The notes: a model not told the origin generated them from the letters alone. Shown: positions 31,077 to 40,735, counted from the first letter of the stretch. The stretch is DNA of 64,000 nucleotides from Actinomadura sp. DC4 (GCF_030406325.1 NZ_JAUEQY010000003.1:62001-126000), one strand, 5' to 3'. Program-made: numbers and translations.

Positions 31077-33830
31077 GTGGGATTCGTCGACCAGATCGCG
31101 GTCGAGGTGTTGGCCGACGTCATCGCCGCCACCGGGCGCCGGATCGGGGTCTCGGCGTCGGCGTTGCGCGCGGGCCGCTCGGAGGACCTGGCGGTGGCAC
31201 GGTGGTTCGACACGTACCGCCTCACCGAGAACCTGCCCGGCCTGCCCTCCGACGAGGCCTTGGGGGCTCTGCTCCAGGGTGACGAGCTCCAGGCGGCGGT
31301 GCACGAACTTCTCGCGGCGCGGCTGACGGACGCGCCCGAGGCCGACCTCGCCCGGGTCCGGGACGTGTTCGAGCTGACCACCGGCGCGCCCTCAGTGGCG
31401 GGAGAGCTGTTCGACTACTACGACGGTGAGATCTGCACGCTGGTGGGACGGCTCTCGGAGTCCGGCCTGCTGGGTCAGGTCCGCTCGGAGGCGCTGTCGG
31501 CCCGGATCATCTCGGTCCTCCACGCGATCGAACGCCACACGGCGGCGCTCCGTACGCGCCCGGGCCGGGAGACCGAGGCGAGCTTCCTGGCCCGCTACCG
31601 GCGGCACCTGACCGAGCACCACGGCCAGATCGACCCGCCCGACTTCGACCGCCGCCGCCGCGTCCCCATCGCCGACCTGTACGTTCCGCCGGCCGTCATC
31701 GGCGACTCCCGCGAGATCGATCTGTGGACGCTCGACGAGGAGATCGACCGCACCGTACTGCTGGGCGATCCCGGCGCGGGCAAGACCACGGCGAGCAACG
31801 TGCTCATGAACCACCACGCCGAGGACGCCGCCCGGAGGGTCCCGTTCCTGGTGACCCTGCGCGACCTCGCCGCCCAGGACCCGCCGGAGCGTTCGGTCGC
31901 CGCCTACGTCGAGCACCGTCTTGAGGCGTTCTACCAGTGCCCCGCTCCGCCCGGACTCGTCGCCCACCTGCTGCTGTCCGGCCGCGCTCTGGTGATCTTC
32001 GACGGCCTGGACGAACTGGTCGACCCGCGTCGCCGGGTGGACGTGACGACGATCATCGAACGCTTCGGCACGGAGTATCCGCTCGCGCCCGTCCTCGTGA
32101 CCTCCCGGCTCGTCGGGTACGACCAGGCCCGGCTGGACGACCGGCACTTCCGGTGTCATCGGATCGCGGCCTTCACCGAGGAGAAGGTCGGCGAGTACGT
32201 GCGGAAGTGGTTCGCCCAGGAGCGGGAGATCACCTCCGACGAGGCGGAGCGCTGGGCCGCGGCCTTCATGACGGAGAGCGAGGCCGTCCCGGACCTGCGC
32301 GCCAACCCGCTGATGCTCGCCCTGATGTGCATCCTGTACCGGGGCGAGGGGTCACTGCCCCGCAACCGCGCCGAGGTGTACGAACGGTGCGCCAAGCTGC
32401 TGTTCCACAAGTGGGACGCCCGGCGGCACATCCACGTCGACCTCCAGGCCGGGCACCTGCTGGAGCCGACGCTGGGCCACCTCGCCCACTGGCTCTTCAC
32501 CCGTGACGAGGCCCAGGCCGCCGTGCCGGAACGCGAACTGGTCGACGAGACGGCCAGGGTGCTGCTGGAGTACGGCTTCGAGCCCGAGGTCCAGGCGCGC
32601 GCGGCGGCCGAGGAGTTCGTGGAGTTCTGCCGCGGCCGGATGTGGGTGTTCAGCGACGTCGGCACCACCGCCGCGGGCGAGCCGCTCTACGCGTTCACCC
32701 ACCGCACCTTCATGGAGTACTTCGCCGCCTCACATCTGGCCTACACGAGCGACACCCCCGAGGATCTCGCCCGCCTCATCGCCCCTCACGTGGAGCGCGA
32801 CGCGTGGGAGGTCGTCGGCGAGCTGGCAGTGCAGATCAAGGCCCGCACCACCAGACTGGGCGCCGATCGTGTTTACACCACGCTGCTCGACCATCCCGGC
32901 GGTTGGGGTGGCAGCCTCCTGTTCCTCGCCGGGAGCCTGCGGTCGATCACGCCGACACCCTCGACCGTTCGCACCCTCGCCCGGCAGATCTTCGATCGTC
33001 TCGCCGCCGGTGACATGGATGATCCGGAAGCGTACGGGCCGCTGGTTCTGCTGCTCCATGACGGCGTCGCCTACAGGGAGGTCGTCAACGAGGCGCTCCG
33101 GGGCAAGGCGACCCGGCTGGTCGAATCAGCGGATCCGGCCGTCCGCCTGACAGGCCTTCGCCTTGCCGTTTTCTTCTACAACGGCAGCATGCCCCAGTCC
33201 GAGTTCTGGGAAGCACGCAGAGCGGAGAACATCCAGATCTACGCGGACGCGATCGTCGACGCCGCCGAACGCGACGGTGCCATGGCGAAGATCGCGGTCG
33301 ATGCCGGCCTGCTCACGACGAAAGAGGCCCTGGAGATGCCACGCGGCCTGTTCCTCGCCATCGAGAGGGGTCCTTTCGGAATCTACGGGCAAGGCTGGCC
33401 CAGCTTGGCGTTCATCGTGGCTTCGCGCTCTTGGGAGGCCCGCGACTCCATTACGCCTGTCGGGAGACACATACTCGCGCACCCCGACCCTCCCTATGTG
33501 ACCGAGAACGTGGAGCCTTGGCACACCGGCCCCGTCGACCAGGCAGTGGGAATCAAGCTGAGACCCGACTCAGTGGCCTATCTCGGTTCCGGAGTCTGCC
33601 TGCTCATCAGCAGTGAAGCGATGGCGGCGATGCCGGACGGCCGGCCGGAAGATCTCCTCGGGCCGTTCTCCGCACTGCATCCCTATATCGCCCGCAGGCT
33701 GGGAGACACCTCCGTTCGGGAGCTGCCCGAGCTGCCGATCCCCGGGGTGTTCCGGCGACTGTTCCGGGACTGGGCGGACCGCAAGGTGGACTTCGTCGGT
33801 CAGGAGTCCTCGGGAGGGGCGGCGGTGTAG
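31077..33830 (+). CDS. NACHT-domain NTPase, bacterial NLR-like
   Basis: 917 residues in three parts. Residues 1-200 are a helical N-terminal domain of the kind found on bacterial NACHT proteins. The NACHT module follows, with Walker A LLGDPGAGKTT (about 228-238), Walker B LVIFDGLDEL (about 305-314), sensor VLVTSRLVGY, and the winged-helix region LRANPLMLALMCILYR then FTHRTFMEYFAASHLA. Residues about 600-917 form a helical C-terminal sensor-like region without clear repeats. Several bNACHT proteins protect against phage. GTG 31077 follows AGGAAAGGA. No nuclease, TIR or other fused effector is visible, and no partner gene is adjacent. Confidence 0.87.
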   Translation: MGFVDQIAVEVLADVIAATGRRIGVSASALRAGRSEDLAVARWFDTYRLTENLPGLPSDEALGALLQGDELQAAVHELLAARLTDAPEADLARVRDVFELTTGAPSVAGELFDYYDGEICTLVGRLSESGLLGQVRSEALSARIISVLHAIERHTAALRTRPGRETEASFLARYRRHLTEHHGQIDPPDFDRRRRVPIADLYVPPAVIGDSREIDLWTLDEEIDRTVLLGDPGAGKTTASNVLMNHHAEDAARRVPFLVTLRDLAAQDPPERSVAAYVEHRLEAFYQCPAPPGLVAHLLLSGRALVIFDGLDELVDPRRRVDVTTIIERFGTEYPLAPVLVTSRLVGYDQARLDDRHFRCHRIAAFTEEKVGEYVRKWFAQEREITSDEAERWAAAFMTESEAVPDLRANPLMLALMCILYRGEGSLPRNRAEVYERCAKLLFHKWDARRHIHVDLQAGHLLEPTLGHLAHWLFTRDEAQAAVPERELVDETARVLLEYGFEPEVQARAAAEEFVEFCRGRMWVFSDVGTTAAGEPLYAFTHRTFMEYFAASHLAYTSDTPEDLARLIAPHVERDAWEVVGELAVQIKARTTRLGADRVYTTLLDHPGGWGGSLLFLAGSLRSITPTPSTVRTLARQIFDRLAAGDMDDPEAYGPLVLLLHDGVAYREVVNEALRGKATRLVESADPAVRLTGLRLAVFFYNGSMPQSEFWEARRAENIQIYADAIVDAAERDGAMAKIAVDAGLLTTKEALEMPRGLFLAIERGPFGIYGQGWPSLAFIVASRSWEARDSITPVGRHILAHPDPPYVTENVEPWHTGPVDQAVGIKLRPDSVAYLGSGVCLLISSEAMAAMPDGRPEDLLGPFSALHPYIARRLGDTSVRELPELPIPGVFRRLFRDWADRKVDFVGQESSGGAAV

Positions 33831-34438
33831 GCGGCCGTGGTGCGGTCGGCCGCCGCGCGGGCGGTCTCCTCGTCCGCGCCGCCGGCGATGTCCGCCTCGG
33901 CCCAGGCCTCGCTGCTCAGCGTCATGAAGCGGCGGCCCTCCTCCGACGACGCCCACGCCATCGCCTCCGCAGGGTCGGCCTGCTCGCCCGACGACAGGTG
34001 CAGGGTCAGGCCCATCAGGCCCATCTCCCAGCCGATGCCGACCGCGCCCGGTCCGAACTGCTCCCAGTGGTCGTCGACGTGCGCGATGTGCTGGAGTTCG
34101 AAGCGGGTCCCGGACGACTCCGGCACCAGGCGGACCTCGATCCAGCTCGTCTGGCCGCCGAACTCCCACGTCGCCGCGAAGCCCTTCGGCGGGTCGCAGC
34201 TGGAGATCGTGCCGCCCGCGTTGCCCTCCAGCTGGAACCGGCCCCCGAGCCTCAGATCTCCCGACACCGGCAGGAACCAGCGCCGGATGCGGTCCGGCGA
34301 CGTGCACGCCTCCCACAGATCTTCCGGGGTCGTGTCGTAGACCCGGCTGATCGTCACCGTGCGGGCCTCGCCCGCCTCCAGGACCCGGTCGCCGACCGTA
34401 CGGCTCACCGAGTTGATCTGCGACGTCACATCGATCAT
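33800..34438 (-). CDS. SRPBCC/AHSA1-like protein
   Basis: 212 residues with the Aha1-like helix-grip fold: RVYDTTPEDLWEACTSPDRIRRWFLPV, LRLGGRFQLEGNAGG and GFAATWEFGG. AHSA1-like proteins bind hydrophobic ligands and often pair with ArsR regulators. ATG 34438 is preferred because AGGGAGA lies six bases upstream; ATG 34453 would overlap the ArsR stop by 4 nt. The C-terminus overlaps the convergent NACHT gene by 31 bp. Confidence 0.85.
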   Translation of the reverse strand: MIDVTSQINSVSRTVGDRVLEAGEARTVTISRVYDTTPEDLWEACTSPDRIRRWFLPVSGDLRLGGRFQLEGNAGGTISSCDPPKGFAATWEFGGQTSWIEVRLVPESSGTRFELQHIAHVDDHWEQFGPGAVGIGWEMGLMGLTLHLSSGEQADPAEAMAWASSEEGRRFMTLSSEAWAEADIAGGADEETARAAADRTTAAYTAAPPEDS

Positions 34439-34449
34439 CAGGTTCTCCC

Positions 34450-34773
34450 TCATCGTTGCCGCCGGCCCCGGGCGATCTCCGTCTCCAGCGCGTCCAGGTG
34501 CGGCGTCCAGTAGCGCCGGAAGCGTTCGAGCCACTCGTCGACCTCCCGCAGCGGCGACGCGTTCACCGCGTAGAGCCGGCGGGTGCCCTCCGGGCGTACG
34601 GTCGCGAAGCCGGCCTCCCGCAGGACCTTCAGGTGCTGTGACACCGCCGGCTGCGAGATGCCGAACTCCTCCTGGATGACCGCGCAGACCGCGCCGGAGG
34701 TCCGCTCACCCGCGGCGAGCAGTTCCAGGATGCGGCGCCGCACAGGGTCGCCGAGTACGTCGAACGCGTGCAC
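34450..34773 (-). CDS. ArsR-family transcriptional regulator
   Basis: 107-residue winged helix: FDVLGDPVRRRILELLAAGERTSGAV, recognition helix region ISQPAVSQHLKVLREAGFATVRPEGTRRLYAV and the C-terminal dimer helix ending in FRRYWTPHLDAL. No metal-binding CxC is present, so it belongs to the metal-free ArsR class that controls AHSA1-like neighbours. GTG 34773 lies only a few bases after the predicted transcription start, so the message is probably leaderless. A 14-bp palindrome over its -35 box is the likely autoregulatory operator. Confidence 0.92.
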   Translation of the reverse strand: MHAFDVLGDPVRRRILELLAAGERTSGAVCAVIQEEFGISQPAVSQHLKVLREAGFATVRPEGTRRLYAVNASPLREVDEWLERFRRYWTPHLDALETEIARGRRQR

Positions 34774-34781
34774 GCGACAGA

Positions 34782-34810
34782 AACTAACGGCAACGACTTA
34801 TATAAGTCAA
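34782..34810 (-). promoter_or_regulatory. Promoter and palindromic operator of the first ArsR gene
   Basis: On the minus strand: -35 TTGACT (34810-34805), 17-bp spacer, -10 TTAGTT (34787-34782). The perfect palindrome GACTTATATAAGTC (34795-34808) covers the end of the -35 and the spacer, an ideal repression site. The predicted start point is about 34775, next to GTG 34773. Confidence 0.7.
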
Positions 34811-35583
34811 GTCTTAAAGAGCACGTCGCTCACCAGGCCGAAGTGGTCCGACGCCCACACCTCGCCCACCGGCGTACGGAAGGCCACCTCCGTGTGCACC
34901 GGTTCGGCGCCGGTGAAGACGTAGTCGATCCGGCGCGACGGCACCCGGGCCCGCCGCGCGTAGTCGTTGACGCGCGAGAACGTCTCTCCGGCCGACCCGT
35001 CACCGCCCCAGGCCCACGCGTCCGCGAAGCAGACGTTCTCCCCGTCGACGGAGTGCAGGCCGCGCAGGTACCGGATCTCGTCGGAGTCCGGCTCGGCGTT
35101 GAAATCGCCCATGATGACCGGCGGCAGCCCGTCCGCGAGCGAGGCGACCCGCGCCGCGATGAACCGCACCTGCGCCAGCCGGGCCGCGCCGTGGTCGCCC
35201 TCCCAGTCCAGATGGGTGACGAAGACGGGCAGGTCGCCCGCCTCGGTCGCCACCCGCGCGTACAGCAGCACCCGCGGCTCGATCCCCGGCGCCGTCGGCA
35301 GCGGGTACGTGCGGTGCGAGCGGATCGGCAGGCTGCTCAGCAGCGCGTTGCCCTGGACGCCGGTGCGCAGGGTGGCCGCCGGGGAGTAGGCCACCTCGTA
35401 CCCGAGCGACTCGGCGATCTCCTCCGCCTGGCACGTGCCGGGCGGCTCGTCGCGCATCACCTCCTGCAACCCCACCAGCCGGGGCGACAGCCGGCCGAGC
35501 TCGGCCCGGATCAGGCCGAGGCGTTCCGGCCACGGCCCGTTCCGGCCCCAGAGGTTGAGCGTGGCGACGCGCAGCGTCGTCAT
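34807..35583 (-). CDS. Endonuclease/exonuclease/phosphatase family protein
   Basis: 258 residues of the EEP (DNase I-like) fold. Motifs in order are RVATLNLWGRNG (Asn), LVGLQEVM (metal-binding Glu), THLDWEGDHGA (His), VIMGDFNAEP (Asp, Asn), RRIDYVF and SDHFGLV (catalytic Asp-His). Substrate could be nucleic acid, a phosphoinositide or another phosphodiester. It overlaps the GH38 gene by 4 nt as the last gene of a three-gene operon, so it may act on a glycan-linked phosphodiester; this is an inference from position. Confidence 0.9.
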   Translation of the reverse strand: MTTLRVATLNLWGRNGPWPERLGLIRAELGRLSPRLVGLQEVMRDEPPGTCQAEEIAESLGYEVAYSPAATLRTGVQGNALLSSLPIRSHRTYPLPTAPGIEPRVLLYARVATEAGDLPVFVTHLDWEGDHGAARLAQVRFIAARVASLADGLPPVIMGDFNAEPDSDEIRYLRGLHSVDGENVCFADAWAWGGDGSAGETFSRVNDYARRARVPSRRIDYVFTGAEPVHTEVAFRTPVGEVWASDHFGLVSDVLFKT

Positions 35584-38500
35584 CCGGACCCGCGCAGCCG
35601 CAGCGTCAGGACCTGGAACGGGCGCAGCTCGACCGGCACGGTCCCGTCGGCGGCCACCTCGACCGCAGAGTCCTCGACCGGCCGTTCCAGCAGGTCGGTG
35701 ACCTGCGCCCCCGCGAGAGGGAACGACGCGCGCAGCCGTGTACCGGCCCGCCCGCCGAGCGACTCGTACAGGCGGACGACCACGTCGCCGGACCGGTCGT
35801 CGGCGAGCTTGATCGACTCGATCGAGGCGGCGTCACCCTCGACGCCGACCAGCGGCGTCGTCGCCGGGCCCGAGCCCGCGGCGACCCGCAGCGGCAGGTT
35901 GAGCGCGTACCCGCCGGCGACGGTGTCGGCCACGGTCGCGCCGGGCAGCAGCACGTACGTCATGCGGTGCCGGCCCTGGTCGGCCTCTGGGTCGGGGCTG
36001 CGCGGCGCGCGTACGACGCTGTAGCGGGCGGTCGTCGTCGTGCCGCCGTCCGCACGGGTCGTACGGGTGACGTCGTGGCCGTAGGAGGCGTCGTTGAGCA
36101 GCGCGACGCCGTAGCCCGCCTCGGCCAGGTGGATCCAGCGGTGGCAGGAGGTCTCGAACCGGGCGGAGTCCCAGCTCGTGTTCGTGTGCGTGGACCGGAA
36201 GACGTGGCCGAACTGGATCTCGGCGGCCGTACGGTCCGCGTGCACGTCGAGCGGGAACGCGATCTTGAGGATGCGCTCACGCTCGTGCCAGTCGATCTCG
36301 TTGGCGATCCGCACGCCCGCGCCGCCCGCGGCGACCGTGATCGTCTGCTCGATCCGCGACGCGCCGAACGAGCGCACCACGCGTACCGACGCGACGAGCG
36401 GCCCGCGGTCGAGGACGGTGACCTCGTCGGCCTCGGTGAGGTCGGTGTGACGGCGCCGGTAGTGCCGGTCGATGTCCCAGGCGTCCCAGTGGTTCGGCAG
36501 GTCGTCGTGGAGCTGGAGCAGGTTGCCGCGCGCGCCGGGCGCCAGCACCTCGCGGCCGGCCGTCAGGTCGCGGACGGAGGCCAAGAGCCCGTCGCCGTCG
36601 ACCTCGACCCGGACCAGGCCGTTGTCGAGCACGTGTCCCCGCGGCGTCTCGGCCACCGTGACCGGCGCGGGCGGGTCGGCGGCCTCGATCGGCGCCGACC
36701 CCGAGCCCGCCACCTCGGCGAAGGCCGCGCTCGACCCGTCGGCGAGCGTCTGGGCCCGCGGTCCCGCGGTCACCGAGGACGGCAGCGTCACGACCTCGGC
36801 GCGCCGGCGCGGGCTGGTGTTGAACACCCGCCCCGGCCCGTTCTCGCCCGCGAGCGCGGCCTGGGCGGCACCGATGATCTCCTCCAGCTCGGCCCGTACG
36901 GTCGCGTAGGTCGCCTCGGCCTGCCGGTGCACCCAGGCGATCGAGCTGCCCGGCAGGATGTCGTGGAACTGGTGCAGCAGCACGATCTTCCACAGCCGGT
37001 CGAAGTCCTCGTAGGGGTAGTCGAGCCCGGCGGTGACCGCGGCGGTCGCCGACCACAGCTCGGCCTCCCGCAGCAGGTGCTCGCTGCGCCGGTTGCCCGC
37101 CTTCGTCCGCGCCTGGCTCGTGTAGGTGGCGCGGTGCAGCTCCAGGTAGAGCTCGCCGGACCAGACGGCGGCGTCGGGGTACTCCGCGCGGGCCGCGGCG
37201 AAGAAGGCGTCCGGGTGCTCGACCACGACCTTCGGCGACCCTTCGAGGTCGCGCAGCCGCCGCGCCCTCTCCAGCATCTCCCGGGTCGGGCCGCCACCGC
37301 CGTCGCCGTGGCCGAACGGCAGCAGCGAACGGGTGCCGCCGCCCTTGTCGGCGTAGTTGCGCACCGCGTGCGCGAGCTCGCTCCCGTGGAACGTGCCGTT
37401 GTAGGTGTCGGCGGGCGGGAAGTGGGTGTAGATCCGGGTGCCGTCGATGCCCTCCCACCAGAACGTGTGGTGGGGGAACTTGTTCGTCTGGTTCCAGGAG
37501 ATCTTCTGGGTGAGGAACCACTCGTTGCCCGCCAGCACCGCGAGCTGCGGGTACGCCGCGGTGTAGCCGAAGGAGTCGGGCAGCCACACACCCCGGGTCT
37601 CCACGCCGAACTCATCGAGGAAGAACCGCTTGCCGTGGACGAGCTGGCGGGCGAGGGCCTCACCGCCCGGCAGGTTGCCGTCCGCCTCGACCCACATGCC
37701 GCCGACCGGCGCCCACTGCCCGGCCTTGGCCGCCTCCTGCATGCGCCGGAAGACCTCCGGATAGCGGTCGCGCACCCAGGCGTACTGCTGCGCCTGCGAG
37801 CAGGAGAAGACCAGCTCGGGGTAGTCCTTGGCGAGCGCGGTGACGTTCGCGAACGTCCGCGCGGTCTTGCGCTGGGTCTCCCGCAGCGGCCACAGCCAGG
37901 CGCTGTCGATGTGGGCGTGGCCGGTGCCGGAGATGACGTGGGCGCTGGCGTGCGCGGGCCGGGCCAGCACCTCCGCGAGCGCGTTGCGCGCCTGGGCGGC
38001 GGTGCCGGCGACGTCGTGGATGTCGAGCCGGTCCAGCATGCGTTCGAGGGCGCGCAGGATCTCGTGCCGGCGCGGGTCGTCGGTGTGCAGCTCGCGCATC
38101 AGCTCCGAGAGCACCTCGGTGTCGAGCCGCAGGTGCCAGACGTCCTCGTCGAGCACGGCCAGCTCGGCGGAGCCGAACCGGTAGAGCGGGTCGTCCCCGG
38201 CGGTGGCCTTGTCGCCCAGCGGCGTCGGGACGAAGCCGTTGCCGAGGATGTCGGGGTTGGCGGCCATCTCGACCAGCAGGCCGACCCGCTCGCCGCCCGC
38301 CGCGTCGCCGCTGACCGGGACGTACTGGTTGAGCGGCTCGACGCCCTTGATCGGGCGGCCGTCCAGGTCGTACACGAGTCCCTCGGCCTCGAAGCCGGGC
38401 CCGCGCCCGGTGAAGCCGATGTCGATCACGGCCTCGACGCGGCGGCCCGCCCACTCGGCCGGCACCGTCGCCGTCGCCCGCAGCCAGCTCGTGGACCAGG

Positions 38501-38693
38501 CGCGGCCCCACGGAGTCCCGGGCTCGAACGGGACGTACGCCGCGGTCAGCGCCTCGGTGACCGGCACCGGCTCGTCCGGAACGTGCCAGACCTCGAGCGC
38601 CATCGGGTGCCGCGCCGCGTACGTCGCGGGCACGATGCGTTCCCGCAGCACCCGGTCCAGCCGATCCTCGACCTGCCTGCGATCGTCGTGCAT
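35580..38693 (-). CDS. Alpha-mannosidase, GH38
   Basis: 1037 residues, full GH38 length. An N-terminal accessory domain of about 250 residues precedes the catalytic barrel: GTGHAHIDSAWLWPLRET (zinc-binding HxHxD-type motif), EADGNLPGGEAL and the nucleophile region WLPDSFGYTAAYPQL. A helical three-bundle and large beta-sandwich C-terminal domains follow. No signal peptide, so cytosolic. It removes alpha-linked mannose. It overlaps both neighbours, the GH4 gene (1 nt) and the EEP gene (4 nt). This is the first of two GH38 enzymes in the window. Confidence 0.94.
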   Translation of the reverse strand: MHDDRRQVEDRLDRVLRERIVPATYAARHPMALEVWHVPDEPVPVTEALTAAYVPFEPGTPWGRAWSTSWLRATATVPAEWAGRRVEAVIDIGFTGRGPGFEAEGLVYDLDGRPIKGVEPLNQYVPVSGDAAGGERVGLLVEMAANPDILGNGFVPTPLGDKATAGDDPLYRFGSAELAVLDEDVWHLRLDTEVLSELMRELHTDDPRRHEILRALERMLDRLDIHDVAGTAAQARNALAEVLARPAHASAHVISGTGHAHIDSAWLWPLRETQRKTARTFANVTALAKDYPELVFSCSQAQQYAWVRDRYPEVFRRMQEAAKAGQWAPVGGMWVEADGNLPGGEALARQLVHGKRFFLDEFGVETRGVWLPDSFGYTAAYPQLAVLAGNEWFLTQKISWNQTNKFPHHTFWWEGIDGTRIYTHFPPADTYNGTFHGSELAHAVRNYADKGGGTRSLLPFGHGDGGGGPTREMLERARRLRDLEGSPKVVVEHPDAFFAAARAEYPDAAVWSGELYLELHRATYTSQARTKAGNRRSEHLLREAELWSATAAVTAGLDYPYEDFDRLWKIVLLHQFHDILPGSSIAWVHRQAEATYATVRAELEEIIGAAQAALAGENGPGRVFNTSPRRRAEVVTLPSSVTAGPRAQTLADGSSAAFAEVAGSGSAPIEAADPPAPVTVAETPRGHVLDNGLVRVEVDGDGLLASVRDLTAGREVLAPGARGNLLQLHDDLPNHWDAWDIDRHYRRRHTDLTEADEVTVLDRGPLVASVRVVRSFGASRIEQTITVAAGGAGVRIANEIDWHERERILKIAFPLDVHADRTAAEIQFGHVFRSTHTNTSWDSARFETSCHRWIHLAEAGYGVALLNDASYGHDVTRTTRADGGTTTTARYSVVRAPRSPDPEADQGRHRMTYVLLPGATVADTVAGGYALNLPLRVAAGSGPATTPLVGVEGDAASIESIKLADDRSGDVVVRLYESLGGRAGTRLRASFPLAGAQVTDLLERPVEDSAVEVAADGTVPVELRPFQVLTLRLRGSG

Positions 38694-40048
38694 CAGCGCT
38701 CCGCCTTCCCGCCTAGGTATCCGAGCTGAGGAAAGTCCGTCTCGAACCGTTCGAGCAGCCGCCGGGCCACCGTGACCGAGTCGACCAGCGGGTGGATCGC
38801 GAGCGCGCGCAGCGCGGCGGACCGCGAGCCGGTCGTGGCCGCCTCCAGGACCGCGCGCTCGACCGCCTTGACCGAGGTGACCAGGCCCAGCGCGTGGTCC
38901 GCGAGCGGCGCGGCGGCGAGGGGCCGCGCGCCGTTGGCGTCGACGAAGCAGGGCACCTCGACGACGGCGTCGTCGTCGAGCCCGGCGAGGGCGCCGCGGT
39001 TGCGCACGTTGAGGATCAGGGTGGTGCGCTCGTCGTGGGCGATCGCGCGCATCAGCGCGAGCGCGACGTTCTCGTAGCCGCCGGAGTCCATGTCGCAGGA
39101 CGCGCGCTCGCCGGCGCCCGCGGCCTCGCGGTTCTCCGCCATGTAGGTGCTCTCGCGCGCCGACCGGGTGCTCTCCCAGTCCGCCAGCGCGGAGCCGGGG
39201 GTGTCGGGCGTACGGGCGTAGAAGTCGCGCTGCTGGTCGAGGACGAGCGCGCCGCGGGTCTGCGGCGCGGCGCGCAGGGCGGCCACCGCGTCCCGGTTGA
39301 AGTAGTAGTAGTGCAGGTACTCATTGGGCACCGCGCCGATCGCGCGCAGCCACTCCCCGCCGAACAGCCGCCCCTCCTCGAAGGAGGAGAGGGCCGCGTC
39401 GTCCGTGAGCAGGTCCGGCAGCACGTCCCGGCCGTCGACGCGTACGGCGCGCAGCCAGCCGAGGTGGTTGAGGCCCGCGTAGTCGAACCAGGCACGGTCC
39501 GGGTCGACCCCGAGGGCGGCGGCCACGCGGCGGCCCATCCCGATCGGGGAGTCGCAGATGCCGATCACGCGGTCGCCGAGGTGACGCGACATGGCCTCGG
39601 TGACCAGGCCGGCCGGGTTGGTGAAGTTGATGACCCAAGCTCCGGGGGCGAGCGCGCCGACCCGGCGGGCGATCTCGACGGTGACGGGGACCGTGCGCAG
39701 GCCGTACGCGACGCCCCCCGCGCCGACGGTCTCCTGGCCGAGCACGCCCTCGTCGAGCGGGCCGCGTTCGTCGGCCGCCCGGCCGTCCAGCCCGCCGACC
39801 CGGATCGCGGAGAACACGAAGTCGGTGCCGGCGAGCGCCTCGTCCAGGTCGGTGGTGACGCTGACCCGCGGGGGGTCCGGATGGCCGGCCGCCTGCTCGG
39901 CGAGCACCTGGCCGATCACCGCGATCCGCGCCGGGTCCGGGTCGTACAGGACCACCTCGGTGACGCGGCCCTCGCCGCGATCGGCCAGAAGAGCCCGGTG
40001 GACCAGGGGGACGCGGAAGCCGCCGCCGCCGAGAATGGTCAGTCTCAC
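38693..40048 (-). CDS. 6-phospho-beta-glucosidase-type GH4 glycosidase
   Basis: 451 residues. The Rossmann start LTILGGGGFRVPLVHRAL binds NAD. SAIRVGGLDGRAADER, NFTNPAGLVTEAMSR and GICDSPIGMG (metal-binding Cys) and GLNHLGW (His) are GH4 hallmarks. GH4 uses NAD and a divalent metal in a redox-elimination mechanism; the sequence type resembles 6-phospho-beta-glucosidases. GTG 40048 starts exactly at the Rossmann strand; the longer frame has no convincing start. It leads the GH4-GH38-EEP operon. Confidence 0.9.
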   Translation of the reverse strand: MRLTILGGGGFRVPLVHRALLADRGEGRVTEVVLYDPDPARIAVIGQVLAEQAAGHPDPPRVSVTTDLDEALAGTDFVFSAIRVGGLDGRAADERGPLDEGVLGQETVGAGGVAYGLRTVPVTVEIARRVGALAPGAWVINFTNPAGLVTEAMSRHLGDRVIGICDSPIGMGRRVAAALGVDPDRAWFDYAGLNHLGWLRAVRVDGRDVLPDLLTDDAALSSFEEGRLFGGEWLRAIGAVPNEYLHYYYFNRDAVAALRAAPQTRGALVLDQQRDFYARTPDTPGSALADWESTRSARESTYMAENREAAGAGERASCDMDSGGYENVALALMRAIAHDERTTLILNVRNRGALAGLDDDAVVEVPCFVDANGARPLAAAPLADHALGLVTSVKAVERAVLEAATTGSRSAALRALAIHPLVDSVTVARRLLERFETDFPQLGYLGGKAER

Positions 40049-40141
40049 GTCTCGGTCACCGCCAGGGCCGGCTCGTACCGGTGGACCCGAAGCATGCGAG
40101 CACGGTAGCGCACACTCGATCACGCTCCCAGGAGCGCGTGC

Positions 40142-40735
40142 CTATCCTCCGGCGGCCGGCCGGAAGGTGCGGACCTGCGCGCCGTTCGCGCCCGTGGCGG
40201 CGGAGACCAGCTCGAAGCCGCGCAGGCCTCCGTCGTCGGGAAAGATCGTCTTTCCGCCGCCGAGCAGCACCGGCATGGTCATGAGGACGAGCTCGTCGGC
40301 CAGGCCCTCGCGCAGGAGGGCGCGTACGAGGGTGGGGCTGCCCATGACGACCAGGTCGCCGCCGCCGGTCGCGCGCAGCTCGCGGACACGGGCGAGGGCC
40401 TCGTCGCCGGGGATTCGTGTGGTGTTCCAGGTCAGCTCGGCGTCGCCGAGCGTCCGCGAGACGACGTACTTCGGGATGGCGTTCATCCGGTCGGCGAACG
40501 GGTCGCCGGCCCGCTCGGGCCACGCCGCGGCCATTCCCTGCCACGTACGGCGCCCGTACAGCAGGGCCTCGGCGCCGGTCAGCGCGCCGGTGAAGGCGCC
40601 GCCGACCACCTCCGGGTCGAAGTACGGGTGGCTCCAGCCGCCGTGGGCGAAACCGCCGTCGGTGTCCTCGTCGGGGCCGCCGGGGGCCTGGACGACGCCG
40701 TCCAGGCTGATGAACTCGGTGATGACGATGCGCAT
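40142..40735 (-). CDS. Dihydrofolate reductase-like (RibD_C) protein
   Basis: 197 residues of the RibD C-terminal/DHFR-like family: ITEFISLDGVVQAPGGPDED, LLYGRRTWQGMAAAW, KYVVSRTL, GGGDLVVMGSPTLVRALL and DELVLMTMPVLLGGGKTIF. This is a large family of NADPH-binding proteins of mostly unknown substrate, not true folate reductases. It follows the ArsR-SRPBCC pair by 19 bp and is the third gene of that operon. Confidence 0.92.
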   Translation of the reverse strand: MRIVITEFISLDGVVQAPGGPDEDTDGGFAHGGWSHPYFDPEVVGGAFTGALTGAEALLYGRRTWQGMAAAWPERAGDPFADRMNAIPKYVVSRTLGDAELTWNTTRIPGDEALARVRELRATGGGDLVVMGSPTLVRALLREGLADELVLMTMPVLLGGGKTIFPDDGGLRGFELVSAATGANGAQVRTFRPAAGG

